Positions 1 to 14,200 of a stretch of 64,000 nt of DNA are shown piece by piece. Origin of the DNA: Centropus unirufus (Eukaryota > Chordata > Aves > Cuculiformes > Centropidae); NCBI GenBank assembly GCA_013397695.1, contig VYZI01000133.1, positions 1,075,684-1,139,683 on the forward strand. The letters run 5' to 3'. The stretch's first letter is position 1; each line of letters starts with the position of its first letter. The position numbers and the translations under genes were made by a program. The notes beneath the pieces were generated by a model. That model did not search any database, had not been told where the DNA came from, and saw only the letters and a list, made by a program, of their open reading frames with translations.

Positions 1-1689
1 CCTTTCTATTTGCCTTTGCCATACATTCTCAGCCACTGTAAATGGACTAAGCAAACCATGACCTCTTCTGTGTAAAATATCTAGTTTAATGTTCTCATAT
101 GGAATCTGTGCACTAGTGCACTGACTTCTGGCAGTCACAAGAATAGATAACCAAGTGAAGCAAGGGACACTGTACAATATTTCACAGGGGCTTTGAAAAA
201 AGCCATACACACCAGCATTTACATCTCTTACAAGGTTTAGAAAAGCCTCTCCTTTGTTCCACCCACAGACTTCCAGCTCCAAGCAAAATAAATTCAAAAC
301 TTAAATCCTCAGGCCACAGCCATGAAATAATGATTGCGTTAAGCAGTTGATGACCACTCAATATGATCCTGTAAGAGAAATACAAATTTTAAGGGAGGAA
401 ATGCATTTGAAGTGGGGGAGAATCCACTGTTATTCTGCCAATCTAGCAAACATGGAAGCTTTTGTCCCATGTACTGGATCACCCTTATCATTACCTGAGT
501 TTCTGCTTTGTTCTTACTTTGGTAAGAAAAGAAGCTACTGATGTGACAATATGTGTCCTGACCCTATGGCACTTCCAACTGTCAGTTGTGCTACATGTAT
601 TACAGGTGAAAGATTGATAAGATTGTCTCTAGATATTTTGTTTGGCTCTTACTTGGCCCCACAAAAAGATTTTTGATCTGTCCAAAAAAGCAGCTTTATC
701 TACCAAGCATATAGCAGCTCAAACAGCAGAGGGTGCTTTGTAAGCAACTACAAAATACTTGATCTAAAATTATTGCTGTAGATAGATCCTGCAGCTGTGT
801 GGATGCCTTACTACCAGCTCTATCTGTGAAGTGGCATATTCAATGGCTCACTGCTTATTAGAATTGTTTCAGATGCTCCAATAAATCTGTGAAAAATATT
901 CCCAAAATTCTACATTAAGGGTATACAACTTATACATGCTTAATGATGGAGCTCCATGCTTTTAAATAAGGTGAACAGTATGCTATGAAATTATGCATTA
1001 TTCATAGATTTGTACGGTTTTAAAAGCTTAATAAAGAATTTGATTAATAGTCCAGGCACATGTCCTGCATATTTATACCCTGGTATGCATACAAATGTAA
1101 TGTATAACATTAGTTACTTGTTATATCCTCATAAGCACTTATAATTCAGAGCCGTTGAGTCAAATCAAAAAAGGGGAAGCACACCAAATTGTTAAAATTC
1201 TGCAAGGTGGGTGGGTGGTCGTTCTTCAGAACGAGCTCTATTTCATCACCATTTTGCTGATTTGGTATAGTTTTGGGAAAACTGAAATACTTGTATGGCC
1301 AGAGCTGCATATTATGAATAAGATGTGATCACAGGAAATCATCTAAAGTATAAAAAAGAATCTTCATGCAAAGTGAACAAAAGCTGGTCTGCTCCACACA
1401 TCACAAAAGTTTTTAATCATAATGGCGATGTGCTGCTATATAAGGCATTCAGCTACACTGGGTGAAAAAAAGAACACACTTCTTCCTAAGCAGTTGTGAC
1501 CTTTTGATACAGTTGTGTAGGTATTTGGTAATGGACTGCAAATTATAAGGAGTGCTGCATGGAATTAGACCTAAAGCTATGGGTTTTCCATAGGAATATG
1601 GGATCTGATATTCTCCCCAGTGCAATGAATGTGCTGATCCATGTAGGAAATAAGTTATAGTTTTAAGGAAACTCTTTTAGGAGGTTTCT
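1..1689. other. Intergenic AT-rich DNA, no gene seen
   Basis: I see only short chance reading frames (under 70 codons), none with a recognisable domain or splice-linked continuation. A short imperfect palindrome (CGTTCT-TC-AGAACG) lies near 1219-1232, but nothing else supports a function for it. Confidence 0.6.
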
Positions 1690-1766
1690 GTCCTATGCAA
1701 GGACAGGAGTTGGACCCAATGATCCATGTAGATCCCTTCAAACTCAGGATATTCTATGATTCTAAG
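1690..1766 (+). repeat. CR1 LINE 3'-end fragment (avian type)
   Basis: The segment reads like the terminal part of a chicken-type CR1: a stretch resembling 'ttggacccaatgatcc', then 'cccttcaaactcagg', ending in the ATTCTATGATTCTA octamer-type repeat that closes avian CR1 elements. CR1 copies are usually 5'-truncated, and this one is reduced to under 100 bp. The match is by recognition of the consensus, not by a search. It is one of the clues that the genome is avian. Confidence 0.8.
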
Positions 1767-2957
1767 TTTACAACACCTTACAATATTTTCTGGTGCCCAT
1801 TGATCTGACTTCTCCACATTTCTTTCATACATAATCAACTGTGCACTCTTTTTAATAAACCTTTATGTTGCACGTTTACCTTTTTACTTTGATAGATTTA
1901 GTTTCACTTCTTCGACATTGCCATAGACAGTTTCCATTGCATTTCTCTTCCACAATGGAAAGGGAAGTTTGGCAGTGTTTTCAGGCACAGAGGCAAAAAG
2001 GTGAGAAATGCAGGACAAGGTGAGGGAATTGTTAAATCTTTAGTGTTAACATTTATTATAATATGGCTCTACAATAACAGCTTTGAAACCGCTATGACTT
2101 TCACCAGCTGAATATCTTATCCAGAAAGCTTTTGAAGGAAAGTGGGGAGAAATTAGATTGTGGACCCACCCATTTCACCTTGCTAAGGTGACGGAAGTGA
2201 CAGATGATATGTTGGGTAAAGAGCTTGAATGAAATGAAAAGTAGATGTTGGAGACAGGGAGAATCCTATTTCAAAAGCATTACTACAGAGTTGAGTTGAA
2301 TCATGTGGATAGGAGACAGGAACAAAGGTGCTGAGGCAGTACTATGTGGCACAGTCCTTAGAAGACAGAAACAGGCAGGTTCACTCAGGATGTCATTAGG
2401 AAAAACCAGACTGAAGTAGAAAGAACACGAGAGAGTACAGAGAAATCCTGGGAAGTGAGATTTCTCACATCCAGACTTTTAAAACTAAACACTTCACCTG
2501 TAGTTTCATATTCAGATCTGTCTCAAATTTCTATTTGGAAGATCCATTCTGCAATTGAATTTCCATTGAGCTGCAGCTTCTGTCTACACATTCCATGACC
2601 ACATCATGACCTTCAGTCAGAGGACAACCATTCAGAGCTAGAGTGAACCATGTAGAGCAACTTTTTAACATCTGTGAACAATACATCCTTAGGACAACAG
2701 GTCTGAATTCCTAGTGTATTATGCTTTTATAGAATTTATAATAAACTCCCACAAGTCCCTGGCTTAAGTTATTGCTATGGCTACTTCTCCTCACGAATAA
2801 AATTTTGATATACTTTTGTAATCTGAACATATTGATTCTTTCCCAATCATATTGCCAAAACTTTCTTCCATATTAGGTCCTCATAAGACACAATGAAGCA
2901 ACTTATTTCATTAATAGGGGAAGCAAATGATGTAAATTTTCCATTGTAGACATCGTG

Positions 2958-2974
2958 ATATATATATATATATA
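2958..2974. repeat. (TA)n microsatellite
   Basis: Uninterrupted alternating TA dinucleotides over 17 bp, followed by further AT-only sequence. No functional claim. Confidence 0.85.
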
Positions 2975-3736
2975 AATATAAAAATGGACAGCTCTTTTCA
3001 ACTCTTTTTGTTTAAAGATAAGTTTGGAGAAGCTGAAGAAGCAGTAGCTGCAGTATTATGCCCATAGCATGTCCTTGTTTCTATTCGAAGTCATCTCATT
3101 TTTGCTGCCAAAAATGTCAGCATACTTTGAGGGATTAACTTCTAACAACTATAGCTCCTAAATTCTTTTGAAATATTAAGTTTCAGATGGAGAGACTACT
3201 CCAGGTTAAAGCGAGAGGGATGATCCACCATTCAACCAGTGCTGTGGTGGTGGAAGGCTCTAAGAAAGACACAGTGAATAAAAATGAGACATTTGAATAA
3301 AAGGAACATTACAGTCCTGACAAATAACTAAGACTGAGGAGGAAAGGCAAGGAAAAGAAAAGTTAGGGAGATGAATGAGGATAGGGATAGTAAAGGAAGG
3401 GGGGAAGAAATGGGACACAAAGGCAAAGGAAAGAACTTGTTATGGCAGCAGTCACCAGATGGTATTGTTACACATAGTCTTAAAGGTTATTTTACTTGGC
3501 ATGTAAGCTAGCTTTTGTTTCAGTAAAAAAGTGCTGTGCTTCAGCTGTTACAGATGTCTACAGAAGGAGTCATAACAAGCAATGGAGCTAGAGACAGTGC
3601 TAGAGATGGAAGCTTTGGAGAATCTAGACAGGTTTGACTTTAAAGCAAAAAAAAAATATTACTGGCTCTTGGGTGATTTTGCTGATTCATGACTGATGTA
3701 TAGAAGCAAGAACTGAGCCAGAACTACAAGCAATTC

Positions 3737-3753
3737 TTTTTTTTTTTTTTTTT
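3737..3753. repeat. Poly(T) tract
   Basis: Run of 17 T in intergenic DNA. It could be a remnant retrotransposon tail on the minus strand, but no recognisable element adjoins it. Confidence 0.8.
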
Positions 3754-6700
3754 AATCAGTGAGATAATCTATAGGGCTTTGACAGCTCCTATCCTTCAGT
3801 AAAAATGTAGTCTGATAATATCAGGAAGGATGTAAGGTTTGAAGACAAGAATCAAGTAAATGGGTGAGAAGAGTATGAAGTGGAAAAATAGCAACACTGG
3901 AAAAGAACGGGGAAAACATTAGATACAATCAATGGGTAGTGAAGCATATCTGCAAGTCAAGGCAGTCGATAGAACAGCAAATACAGAACAATGAAAATGG
4001 CTCAAAATACCATGTAGAAGTGATATGCAGACAAAATAAGGTAGGTACAATATTTGAGTGTTTTTTCAGTCTGTTCTAAAAGTGCTACCGTATTTAAATA
4101 ACACAAACTGCACTAGAAATGAGAACATGGGGAGAAGAGCTTTGCTGGCAGGTGAAAGACATCTAGTAGAGGGTGCAAGCAACATCTCCAAAAAACACTA
4201 CTTACATTGCTGATGAATGGCAGAATTTTTCTTCTATAATATGAAACAAAACTTCAATTTAATACCATTTCTGTCTGGTTTGTTTTAACTTCTTGTTTCC
4301 TCAGTTCCTATGTACTGTCCAGTGATAGTTCTGAATTCTGTAAATAAAAAATACAACATATTACTTTTAAATGACTGCCTCTTGCCAGAGAGAAAAATCC
4401 CCAATGAAGAAGTCTGAGAGACAGACTAAGAGATTTCCCTCCTTCCCATGGCCTAAATTTTATGACTAAACAAAAGGCTATGAGTTCTTCATAATCTTGG
4501 CTGCTCATGGAGTTTTCCATTGAAGCTTATATGTTGCAAGGCAGGACTCTAGCAGATAATAGACTTCAAGTATCTGTACCCTCTGATGCAATAAAAGTAA
4601 ACTCCACTTGTTTGCATATGGCAATAAAAACCATTCTAGGTGAAATCTTGGATGCAATGGAATCAGACCTCTGCCTTCTCGCTCTCTCTCAACAGGCAAT
4701 TTCAACTCTGAGCTCAAGCTGCAGCAGAGTTGCCCAAGGTTCCTGCAGCTATGCAGCCTGTCTTACAGCAAAACTTACAGCTTACAGCAAAACTGGGACC
4801 CCAAAGGCTGATTGTTAGCAAGGCTAGCTCAGTTAAACTCTACACCTAGAGGGGTAGCAGCTTCCCAGGGTGATAACCTGGAGCAGATTGTGCAGGATGG
4901 ATACAGCTACCTTCATGCGTTGTGAAGACAGGCCTTGTTTCCCTTGGTAGCACTTCCCCTCCCACTAGGGCTTAAATGATAGAGGTTATTCAGCCCACTA
5001 AGGCTCAAGTTGCTCTTACCTCAGGGCTTTCAGTGGACAAGCACCTTACAGCAGGGGAAAAAACAGCTAGCAGCTGAAAATATGGTAACAGAAGATGCAG
5101 AAAGGGCAAGTCTTAGAGATTTCAGGGTATCAAAGTTGGAGATACTGAACCTTTGGAAGATGAAAGCAAGTTTGGTCAGGACAGGACTACGTGGAGCTGC
5201 CATGACAGGACGGACTGCAGTCAGGTGAGATGGGCTACCTGTGCTCTGGTCCCACCCTGTGCTGCTTCTCAACTTGTCCTGGTAAAATGAGGACTTGTCT
5301 GTGCTCATCTAAGTCTTTCTAACACATCCATACCCCTTTCCTGTCATCAGTCATACTACTTTTGCACTCATTGCATGTTGAACTTTTCAGGGACAATACT
5401 CAACTCCTAGGAAATGAGAGACCAAAACCTTGGAAATCTTAGCTGGTTTCAGAGCCCTCTTTTTGTCTTCTCACCTGGGCCTAGTGCACCTTTCCACTCT
5501 ACTCTGGGAACCCGTCCAGTACTACCTGGTCTTAGGAGGGTTATGTTTCTAAATAGCATTAGCTATTTTCAGCTAATCAGGGCCTGCTCTAAAAGCATAT
5601 TACACCTGCTGATATTTAAAGTAACTTCAAAAAAGGAAACAAACACTAATACATTCCTCTGTGCCTCTGTTCTCACTTCCACATCAACTCATAGACCATT
5701 TAGCATCTCTTTCTGGCATAACAAGTAAGGAGTTATCTTATCTTGTTAGGATAGAAGACTAAAAGAAGCTGGATCACAATTTGAGTCTTTCTTTTAAATG
5801 AAAATATTTTAATACTGTAACAAAACTGGTCAGTCAGCAAAATTTGTGAGTAGCAGCTTAAATTTCCGTAATAGTACTGCCTTAGGTCTGGATTTCATCT
5901 CTTCATATTTTTGTTCTATTTGATTTAGCTGATCCCAGTTACGTAACTGTTCTCTTTAGTCAGTAAACTTAAAGGTCAGTATAAAACAACGTCAAAATCA
6001 GGATTGTATCATGTGAAGGGGCAACATAACAAACTCATGTGCTTTGAGCTGGTGAGCCCATATGATGTAGCTGATTAGTTCCTCCCCACTTCCTATCTGC
6101 AATTTTCCTGTGGCTTAATCTTGCAGATACAAGGCAGAATAGAAGCATCTGTGCCACCACTCAAAGGTAATCCTTTGAGATGCCATTAGTTCCCAATAAA
6201 GGAATGTTTTTATCTTTCTGGAAGCTGGGGAAACAGGGTACATACAAAATGCAAAGAGAAAAACAAGGAACAATGGTTGCTAGAAAATTCAACAGAATCA
6301 ACAGGCATGGTCATGCTCTTTCAGCCCTCAAAAATGTACCTGATGAAGTACTGGATCACTTCCAAACCAAAGTAATAGTAAGAAGGTAGTACAAGTATAC
6401 ACCTCTGATGAGGCGTAGATACTGCTTCCACTCTATGTGTTGTCCAAGTACTAAAATATTCTGTTTAAAAAAAATTAAAATCGGGCTATATATTTGTAAA
6501 GAAGTAGGAACAGTGTAAAGTCAGTCAAGGAACTTTCAACAGGGGATAGAAACTCTAACATCCGTTAGCCCAGTGCTACATTTTGAAAAAGAAAATTTGC
6601 CAACAATAATGTTCTACACTAATGTAAGAATTTTCACCTGAAAGAAAAAGTATTAGGATACAGGAAATCTCCCAGTTCTTCAAAAGGTTTACTCTTATAT

Positions 6701-9700
6701 CACTTAGATTTTCATGGAGGAAAATATACATTGGCTTTTGAAAAGGAGAGGCCTATTGTTTTAAGTACCCTATTGCTGCTTACTGCTGTTCAGTTTTGGT
6801 CATCTGCAAATTTAGTCTCAGTTCAGCTTAATTTTGGCACATACTCTTCAGGCTTCTTGCAGTTCACTGGAATTTGCCTATGTATTTTAAAGTTTTGAAA
6901 TATTAAGATATAATGCACATTAGAGAGGCTTAATTTCTTTTTATGAGTCTTAAAGTTCTAGAATTATTAGTAACAATTTATTAGCCATTGAAGTTTTGGA
7001 GAGGGCCATGAGCAAAACACGAGCACAAGAATACAAGACGTAAAAGACAGACAAAGAACAAATCTTAAACAGACAGAATTCCAAAGATCAACTCACTCAG
7101 CATCATTGCCACTCACTTACTTTTTTCAGTAAAAACACCAGAACCATTTTTCCACGCATAACGCAGCATTCATCTTCAAGCACAGACACAACTCTGTCAC
7201 ATTATGCTCTCCAAATCATTGCTGTTAATCTAGTTTAACATCATAGTTGCTACCTTCCATGAAAGTTTGTGACTTTGTTCACAGAAAGTCACATTCTAAA
7301 AATTCAGGTTTGCATGTATTAAGGACAAATACACAGCAAATGAAATGCTATTTTAACCTCTTACATGAGAGGACAGAATTATGACTGTTCCAAAATGGGC
7401 ACAGTTTTGCTTGACTATGATTTCTAAGTGCTTGAATTAATGCTGAGAAAAATCATCTGACTGTAGGCCTATTTTTTATATTTTGGCGTGTGATCTAATA
7501 TTTGCTTAGGCTAATGATTTGAAAATCTAAAATGCATTGTCTACCTGTGAAAATGCTAATGAATTAGCCCCAAAACACAGCTTTTGTTTTTCATTCTCTC
7601 TTATCAGGTGAGAGACAGAGTCCACGGAGGGAGATGATGACAGTAAGCTCTCTAGAACATACCAAGTTGGGTGATTCAGCACAGTGTCTCCACACACTGT
7701 AATTAAAAGGCAGGCAGACACACATTTTCAATAATGTGAAGGAAAGTGTTTTCTAATTGCTGGGTTTTTTCCAACTGAAATACACTTGTTTAACCTATAG
7801 TGCAATCCATCCCTTCCTACCATTATGTGTCATCAGTGAATCTGAAGGTTTAATCAAACTCTGTTCTTTACTCCCCCGACTCTTTCATACAGGGAAGCTT
7901 TAAAGCATATGTTAATATTCTGCAGAATTGTCTCAGACACTGTACAGACATTTTCAATATCTTTTCTAAAAATCCAGGAAGGATGGACAAATCTATTTGA
8001 AATCAGGTCTGAGAGCATATAATGATTATAGATGAAAATCATGCTGTCATCGAGTCCTATGTGGAGGATACACATCTATTTACACTTCTCTATGTAGGCG
8101 GAGTGGTTTGTTCTCACATACCCTTGCAATGATACATTTACATACATAGGCTCCTCACAGTCCATAACAACGGAGAAGCATTTGGCACCATGTCACATCG
8201 TATTGAATGTTAAAACTGATGTTACAGAATGATATACTAGGAATACAGAACAGCAGCGTAAAAGCATTGCTTTCTTTCAGCTTTTCTCCCTTTCTAGCTT
8301 GCTGTTACCATATTATTCTGTGCAACATAACACTAATTTATATTAAATTGTAACTTTTCTTTCTACAGAACATAGTTAAGTCTTTTCTCACTGGGAAGAT
8401 GTCATTGCTTTGTGAAGTTGTTTTTTTTTTTATTCAGTGCTATTTGGATATGCGGCTACATTTATGTTTGGACTCAGTCTAATGTTCCAGAGCCACACAT
8501 TTCATGACCTTTGCTGAAGCAATTACATTGGCTAATTCAACTGAAGAACCCTTGTACTGCTGCTGATTCAGAGGATCTGGAACTTTCAGCTACCAGGAAG
8601 GCCCAGGAAACAGTTTCTAGATTGATATTAGGACCTGAAATTAAGTCAGAAAAGGGCAATCAGCACAAAAACGATTTTATAACTTTAGTGATATATATTT
8701 TTTTTTTCCTCCCAAGTATAAAATAAACATTCCTTTCAAACAAAGGGACTCTTTTAAGCTGTACTTTAAAACATGTAGAATAACCATAGTTATCCATAAA
8801 AGGAAAACAGTGAAGAGTTACCCAAGGAGGAAGGGAGTTCAATACTGGCATTTTGATCTGAACCAATACTTCTTAGGTTTCAACAATAGCCTAATAAAGG
8901 CTATTTTTTTTTAATACTTTTTCTTAAAGATAATTTTATTGAGGAAACCACGGTACAGCTTAAAGTCTTAGTGAACATTATTTCATTATTAAATCCTTTC
9001 CCTATGATCACTGTTGACTGAATGAAGCCTTAGGTTGTAGAGAAGCCTGCATAGAAGAAAATTTTCTGCAGCTTATTTCGTTCCCAACTAATGAGGGGGT
9101 AAGAGAGCTCATCAGTATGATGAGTCCACTTAGTGATGTTCAAGTTCAGGCTTTTCTTGAAAAAGCCCCAGGCTATGGAGCTGTAACAGGTAGATTAGGT
9201 GAACAGACCTCTGCTTGGTTTCTGGTGCCTACTTAGTTTACGGTCAGCAATAAATATTAAAGATCATCCTGGCAGGTCACACAAATAGCCTCAGGCCATA
9301 TCTACAATAGGAATGTATTCTTTTTGCAAGTCATTGGTAACCATCTCATGGACCTACTACACCAGCACTGTCCTCGGGCTTGCAAACAGGGCTGGAACAT
9401 GAACAAAGGTAGCTCACACTGGCTGCAGGCAGAAAGAGAAAATCACTGCTTGTATATAATGGGTCTGTCTGCATCTATGTACGTACAGACGCAGAAGCAA
9501 ATTACATCCCTCCCCCTCTAAAAACAGACAGAGGATCAAACTGGATCTCTCTTCCTGTTGACATAGCTTTACCTCTTGATTCACAATTTTCCTGGCAATA
9601 CCCCTGCACATGTTTGAAACATTATTAACCTTGTTGTGAAAGCAGGCTTGGTCCTGCTCCTCGTGAAATCATTAGAAGTGTTGTTACTAACATTGATAGC

Positions 9701-11275
9701 TGCAGGATTGAACCTGTATCTTATACATGTTTCCTGAAATATTAGCTAGACCATGAGCTGCAGAATGCCATGGTTCTCCAGGACTCCCTCCAGGGGCTGT
9801 TTATGTTTAAATATCAGCCTGGAACTCTTGATCTGCTTTAGCTTAGCTGTGATTAAGGGACTTCACAGACTTTAATTGAAGTCTATAAATAATTACCATT
9901 TCTTGCACTTGGACGGAAAAGGTAACTTGGAAAGGATTTTGCTTTTGTTTTGAAACTCTTACTTGCATTCTTCCTAGCTTCTTTAAGAAAACCATGGAGA
10001 AAAAGCTGAAGTTTTCATTGCATTTTTAGATTATATTTGACAGCTCTTAGCCTTTTATATACAGGGAAGAAGCTCCTGAGTGTCTCACAGAATGAGCATT
10101 AACTCCTACAATTTAACAGCTAAAGGCTGAACATACCCACTGACTTCCTTCCTCCAAAGTACTACTGAAACGAGGTAGAGATGTGAACAGGGGCACCAAA
10201 AGGTGAGGAAACAAGAAATCTTGCTACCCTTTCCATTCTCAACTGCATTTGAAAGCATGCCTCCTTTAAACAGTCTTTTATTTTACCCTGTGTGAGCAAG
10301 TTAGGTGGAGTAAACATGTCTGTGCAGTGATATTACAAAAAGTCATGTATCATTTCATCCCGAGGGAAAGAGCATCTGGTGCATCACAGATTTGTCAGGA
10401 ATTAGGCTAAGAGTCACAGTGCTGTTTTTTTAATCTTGTTTGACTTAAAACTCTATTTTGTAATCAGTGTAATAGGAAGGCACTGCTGAGACACTCAGAT
10501 TAGCTGAAGAGAAGAAAAACAATAGTACACATGGCTCTTAGATGCATTTCTATTTGAATTAAAAAGTGCTGCATTAACAGCTCAGAGAGCTGCATATAAA
10601 ATCTCAGCTTTACAATCACCCTGTCCAGTACTTGCACTTTCTGCAAAGCATTGCCAGATTCAGACAGAAGCAAGCTCTGAGTAATTTTGAAGTGCAATAA
10701 AGGATTCACTATAATAAATCACAAGAAACATGGATCATATTGTGTGGCTACAGCTATCAGTAATGTCAAGCATGTGAGCAGAAAGGAGCATTTAGTAATG
10801 AAAATGAAATGTATAATAGAAGACATCTAATGAAAGAATGCCTGTCCTTTAATTAGAGAGAGTGCTAGGGAGTCAGGGTAAAAACTACATATGACTTTAG
10901 ACTTTCCTTTTGTGTGATTTGTTTTAATCCTTGCTTATGAACACACGCAGAATGATCATGGAGACCTTCCATCTGTGGAACATAAACTGGGATTTATCAC
11001 CCTAGAGGAACTGCCACCGTAGAAATGCCTGTTTCAACATTGTTAAAAGCTGAACATATTTGGCAGAAGAGTAAAGAATTAGAAATTCTTTAAAACCCAT
11101 CTTTTGATCCAAACTTGTGTTGTAAATAACAGAAGCAGCTGCAAAAGATTCTCAGTTTCCACCATTAACTTGATAGGCAGAGACTTTTCATTCCATAACT
11201 ACATTTAAAGCTTGCTGAGTTGATTCCACAAAGCTTATGTGCATCTGTAAAAGAAGATAAAAGCAAAAATTATGC

Positions 11276-11296
11276 TTATTATTATTATTATTATTA
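11276..11296. repeat. (TTA)7 microsatellite
   Basis: Seven perfect TTA units. Likely length-polymorphic. No gene nearby. Confidence 0.9.
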
Positions 11297-14200
11297 CTTT
11301 AGTGGATCTGCTCCTACATATATCACAGTAGCAAATCCCTTTTAAATAATAGAAGTTTTGCAAGAATTTGAGTTACAGAATCAGGGCTAATTGTACACCG
11401 AATTATTCCTTTCTGCTGATAGTCAAGTTCCAGGCCACCAGCATTCCCAGGAAAAAAAAAAAGTTTAATTTGAAGTTTCACAAGTGAAGTTTTGAGGAGA
11501 GAGCTTGGCCCAAAACTCTCCACTTTGTGCCACTTAAGCTCTGATAAATCACATGGTCTATCTGAGTAAAGGGTTAATGCAGCTAATTTTGGAAATCTGC
11601 TTTAGGCTGCATTATAGAGGAGCATCCAGAAATTTAAGAAGAAAGCCTGAGACAGAACTCCCAGAGGTATGAGCCAGCAGTCAGTCAGCCGTGGCCAGTT
11701 CTCTTTCTATTCATACTGAGCTGCATCTCTTTCTTCTAGTGCTAAGCAACTCAATACTTAGTTCATGACTCAGCCTACAAAGATACACAATCTAGAAACC
11801 TCCTTGCTGTCTCCTAAGGGATCATCCTTTTGCTCTGGCAAAGGCAGAACCTTCGCTTTTCCACATTCACTTAGAGTTCAACTAAACTTGAGAGTTTCTT
11901 TGCTCAAAAAAAGGAAATAAAACCCACAGAATTCCTTAATAGTTTAGGACACTCACAACCCAACTGTGGACTGCAGTAGAGGGGGTGCATAGCAGACACC
12001 TCTTCCTTCATCAGTTTGATACTCCACTGGGCCTGTATCCACTAAAGATAATTGAGTAATGTTGCTTGCCAGTGTGAAGACATAAACTTAGTTTTTATTC
12101 CAAAAACATGAAATAAACTTTGTTCTGTTAAAAAAACATGATATTAACAGTTCTTGGAGCAAGGAATACAACCCATTCTGCCTCCATTTCCTCAGGAAGA
12201 TAGGCTATTTAACATACACTTGGAGAAGCTGATTACACTGAAGATAAGAAGGCTTGTTTTTTCCCACCTAAGTGTCTTCCACTTTATCATGGTCAGTCAA
12301 TGATCAAGTTACTTCACGGTCTATTGAAAACTCTAGGAACTGATCCTTAAACTTGTCTTCTCCCCTAGTCAACAGATTTGCTTGTAACTCAAATCTTTTT
12401 AACTATCAGGAAGATCAAATTACCTCATAAAGCACAAGGGTTTGGGTGGAATGGCTGCAGGCACTCTCCTGGCAAGGCTGAGTGTTTCCCATGCCCAGTA
12501 CTTACTTAGGACAGCCAGGTACAATAACATAGTGAAACTGTACAGGAAATGTAATTGCTACTAAGAAAGGTTTACCCTACTCCTGGCAGCAATCAGAAGT
12601 TAAATAGAGCCTTTTTGTTTCCACAGAAATTCAATGACTGCCTATGCAGAGAGAAAGCTGGGTCTCAGCAGAGAATTGACAGGAACTGTGAATCTGGAAA
12701 GGTATGCAAAGAGAAGTTTGGTTTTCTTCTTTTCTGAGACTCAGGAGCAAAGTAATCAGCAAATATTTGGTATACTTAGGAGAACAGATAATAAGATGTC
12801 TTCCTTTTTCTTTTTATCTGTTACAAAAACTTTTCCCTCTTAAACTATGCCAATACCCCCCACCCTTATTCTAATTCTAGCTTCTGCCTGAACTCTCACT
12901 ATTCAATAAAGGCAACTTTCACCTAACTACATTACTATTTTGTAGCATGTGGACTTTGCTAGCTGCATTCAGGGTAGTATTAAGGGAATTTTCACTAGTA
13001 GAAAAGGTTACTATCTCTAAGCTATTTCAGGTTAAGTTTGAGCATTTGAAAACTTATGTGGGTCAAATGGGTGCCTAAAGTTTAGATCCCAATGAGCAAG
13101 CTCTATGTAACAAAAATCTCTTTTTTGTCAGGAACAAAGGCTAGACATGTTGCATCACCCATTCTGGTTGCTATCAATGTACAGGGATGAGGCATATGTT
13201 AGAGTAGACTGCTGGATCCAGTCAGAAAGGCTAGAATTATTTTTCCAACAATGTTGTTGTTGACTGCCATTCAAGAGCACCGTATGCAGCTGGACAGGAA
13301 AGGAAATGGTAACAATGTATTAGAACCCACTTAAAAGTGACATGCCACAAGATCTTTCCCTTGTCCATTCTGATTTTCAGTTAGAGATCAGAGAGGTCAC
13401 CCTCTCCATTTCCCTTTCTTTCAAGGTAAACTCAATGAGGCTATGCTAGTTCTCACCTTATGGGGATTTGGATCACTGAATATGAGACTAACGGCTTCAG
13501 AAAACACTTCTGCCTTGGCAGCAATAGTAAATACTGTTTCATGTTAGTTATGTATACCTCACACACTTAGCTCTAACTTACTGTAAATAGAATGAAGAGT
13601 GCCTTGTTGCTGAATAATTTATTACACATTAAATATGGCCCAAGGCAATAGAGTTTTCAAGTTCCACAAAGGTCTTATATATTTCCTGCTGTTAGAATTA
13701 TGTAAAGGAAATACTGACAGTCTGAATTAAAAATATATTATCCATTCAACAACAATTCAAAGATATATTGTGTGTGAGGGTAGAAAGAAAAGACAGGGGA
13801 TTTCAAACATTATGTGTGCTCTTATGGTAGATGCAATATCTGTTTAAATAATTCCTTGTTGCATAACAAAGTTGTGGAACATGAAGAGACCTTCAGTTAC
13901 CCCAATATATAGGCACAGCTGACACAATTGACTCTTATCCCCTTAGAGCCAAATTTTTTGCTCTTTTCTTTGTTTCCTAGTCTCCTTTTATCCTCCTTTT
14001 CGTCTTTTAGGAGACATAAAAATACATTTACGTCACTGAGTATGTTTCATCCGAGCAGCTCAAAGAATACCACATTAAGGTTTACAACACCTCTGTGAGG
14101 AAGGCAAGAAGTAAGCAAAGGGTTTTTTTTTTTTACTTATCATAAGTTGTATTATGTCTGTGACATGGAGAGTAGTACCTCTTTTGAGAAACAATGTATT

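Noticed and set aside
1219..1232. Short palindrome CGTTCT-TC-AGAACG
   Set aside because: Six-base arms are common by chance and the spacing does not match a steroid-receptor or full heat-shock element.
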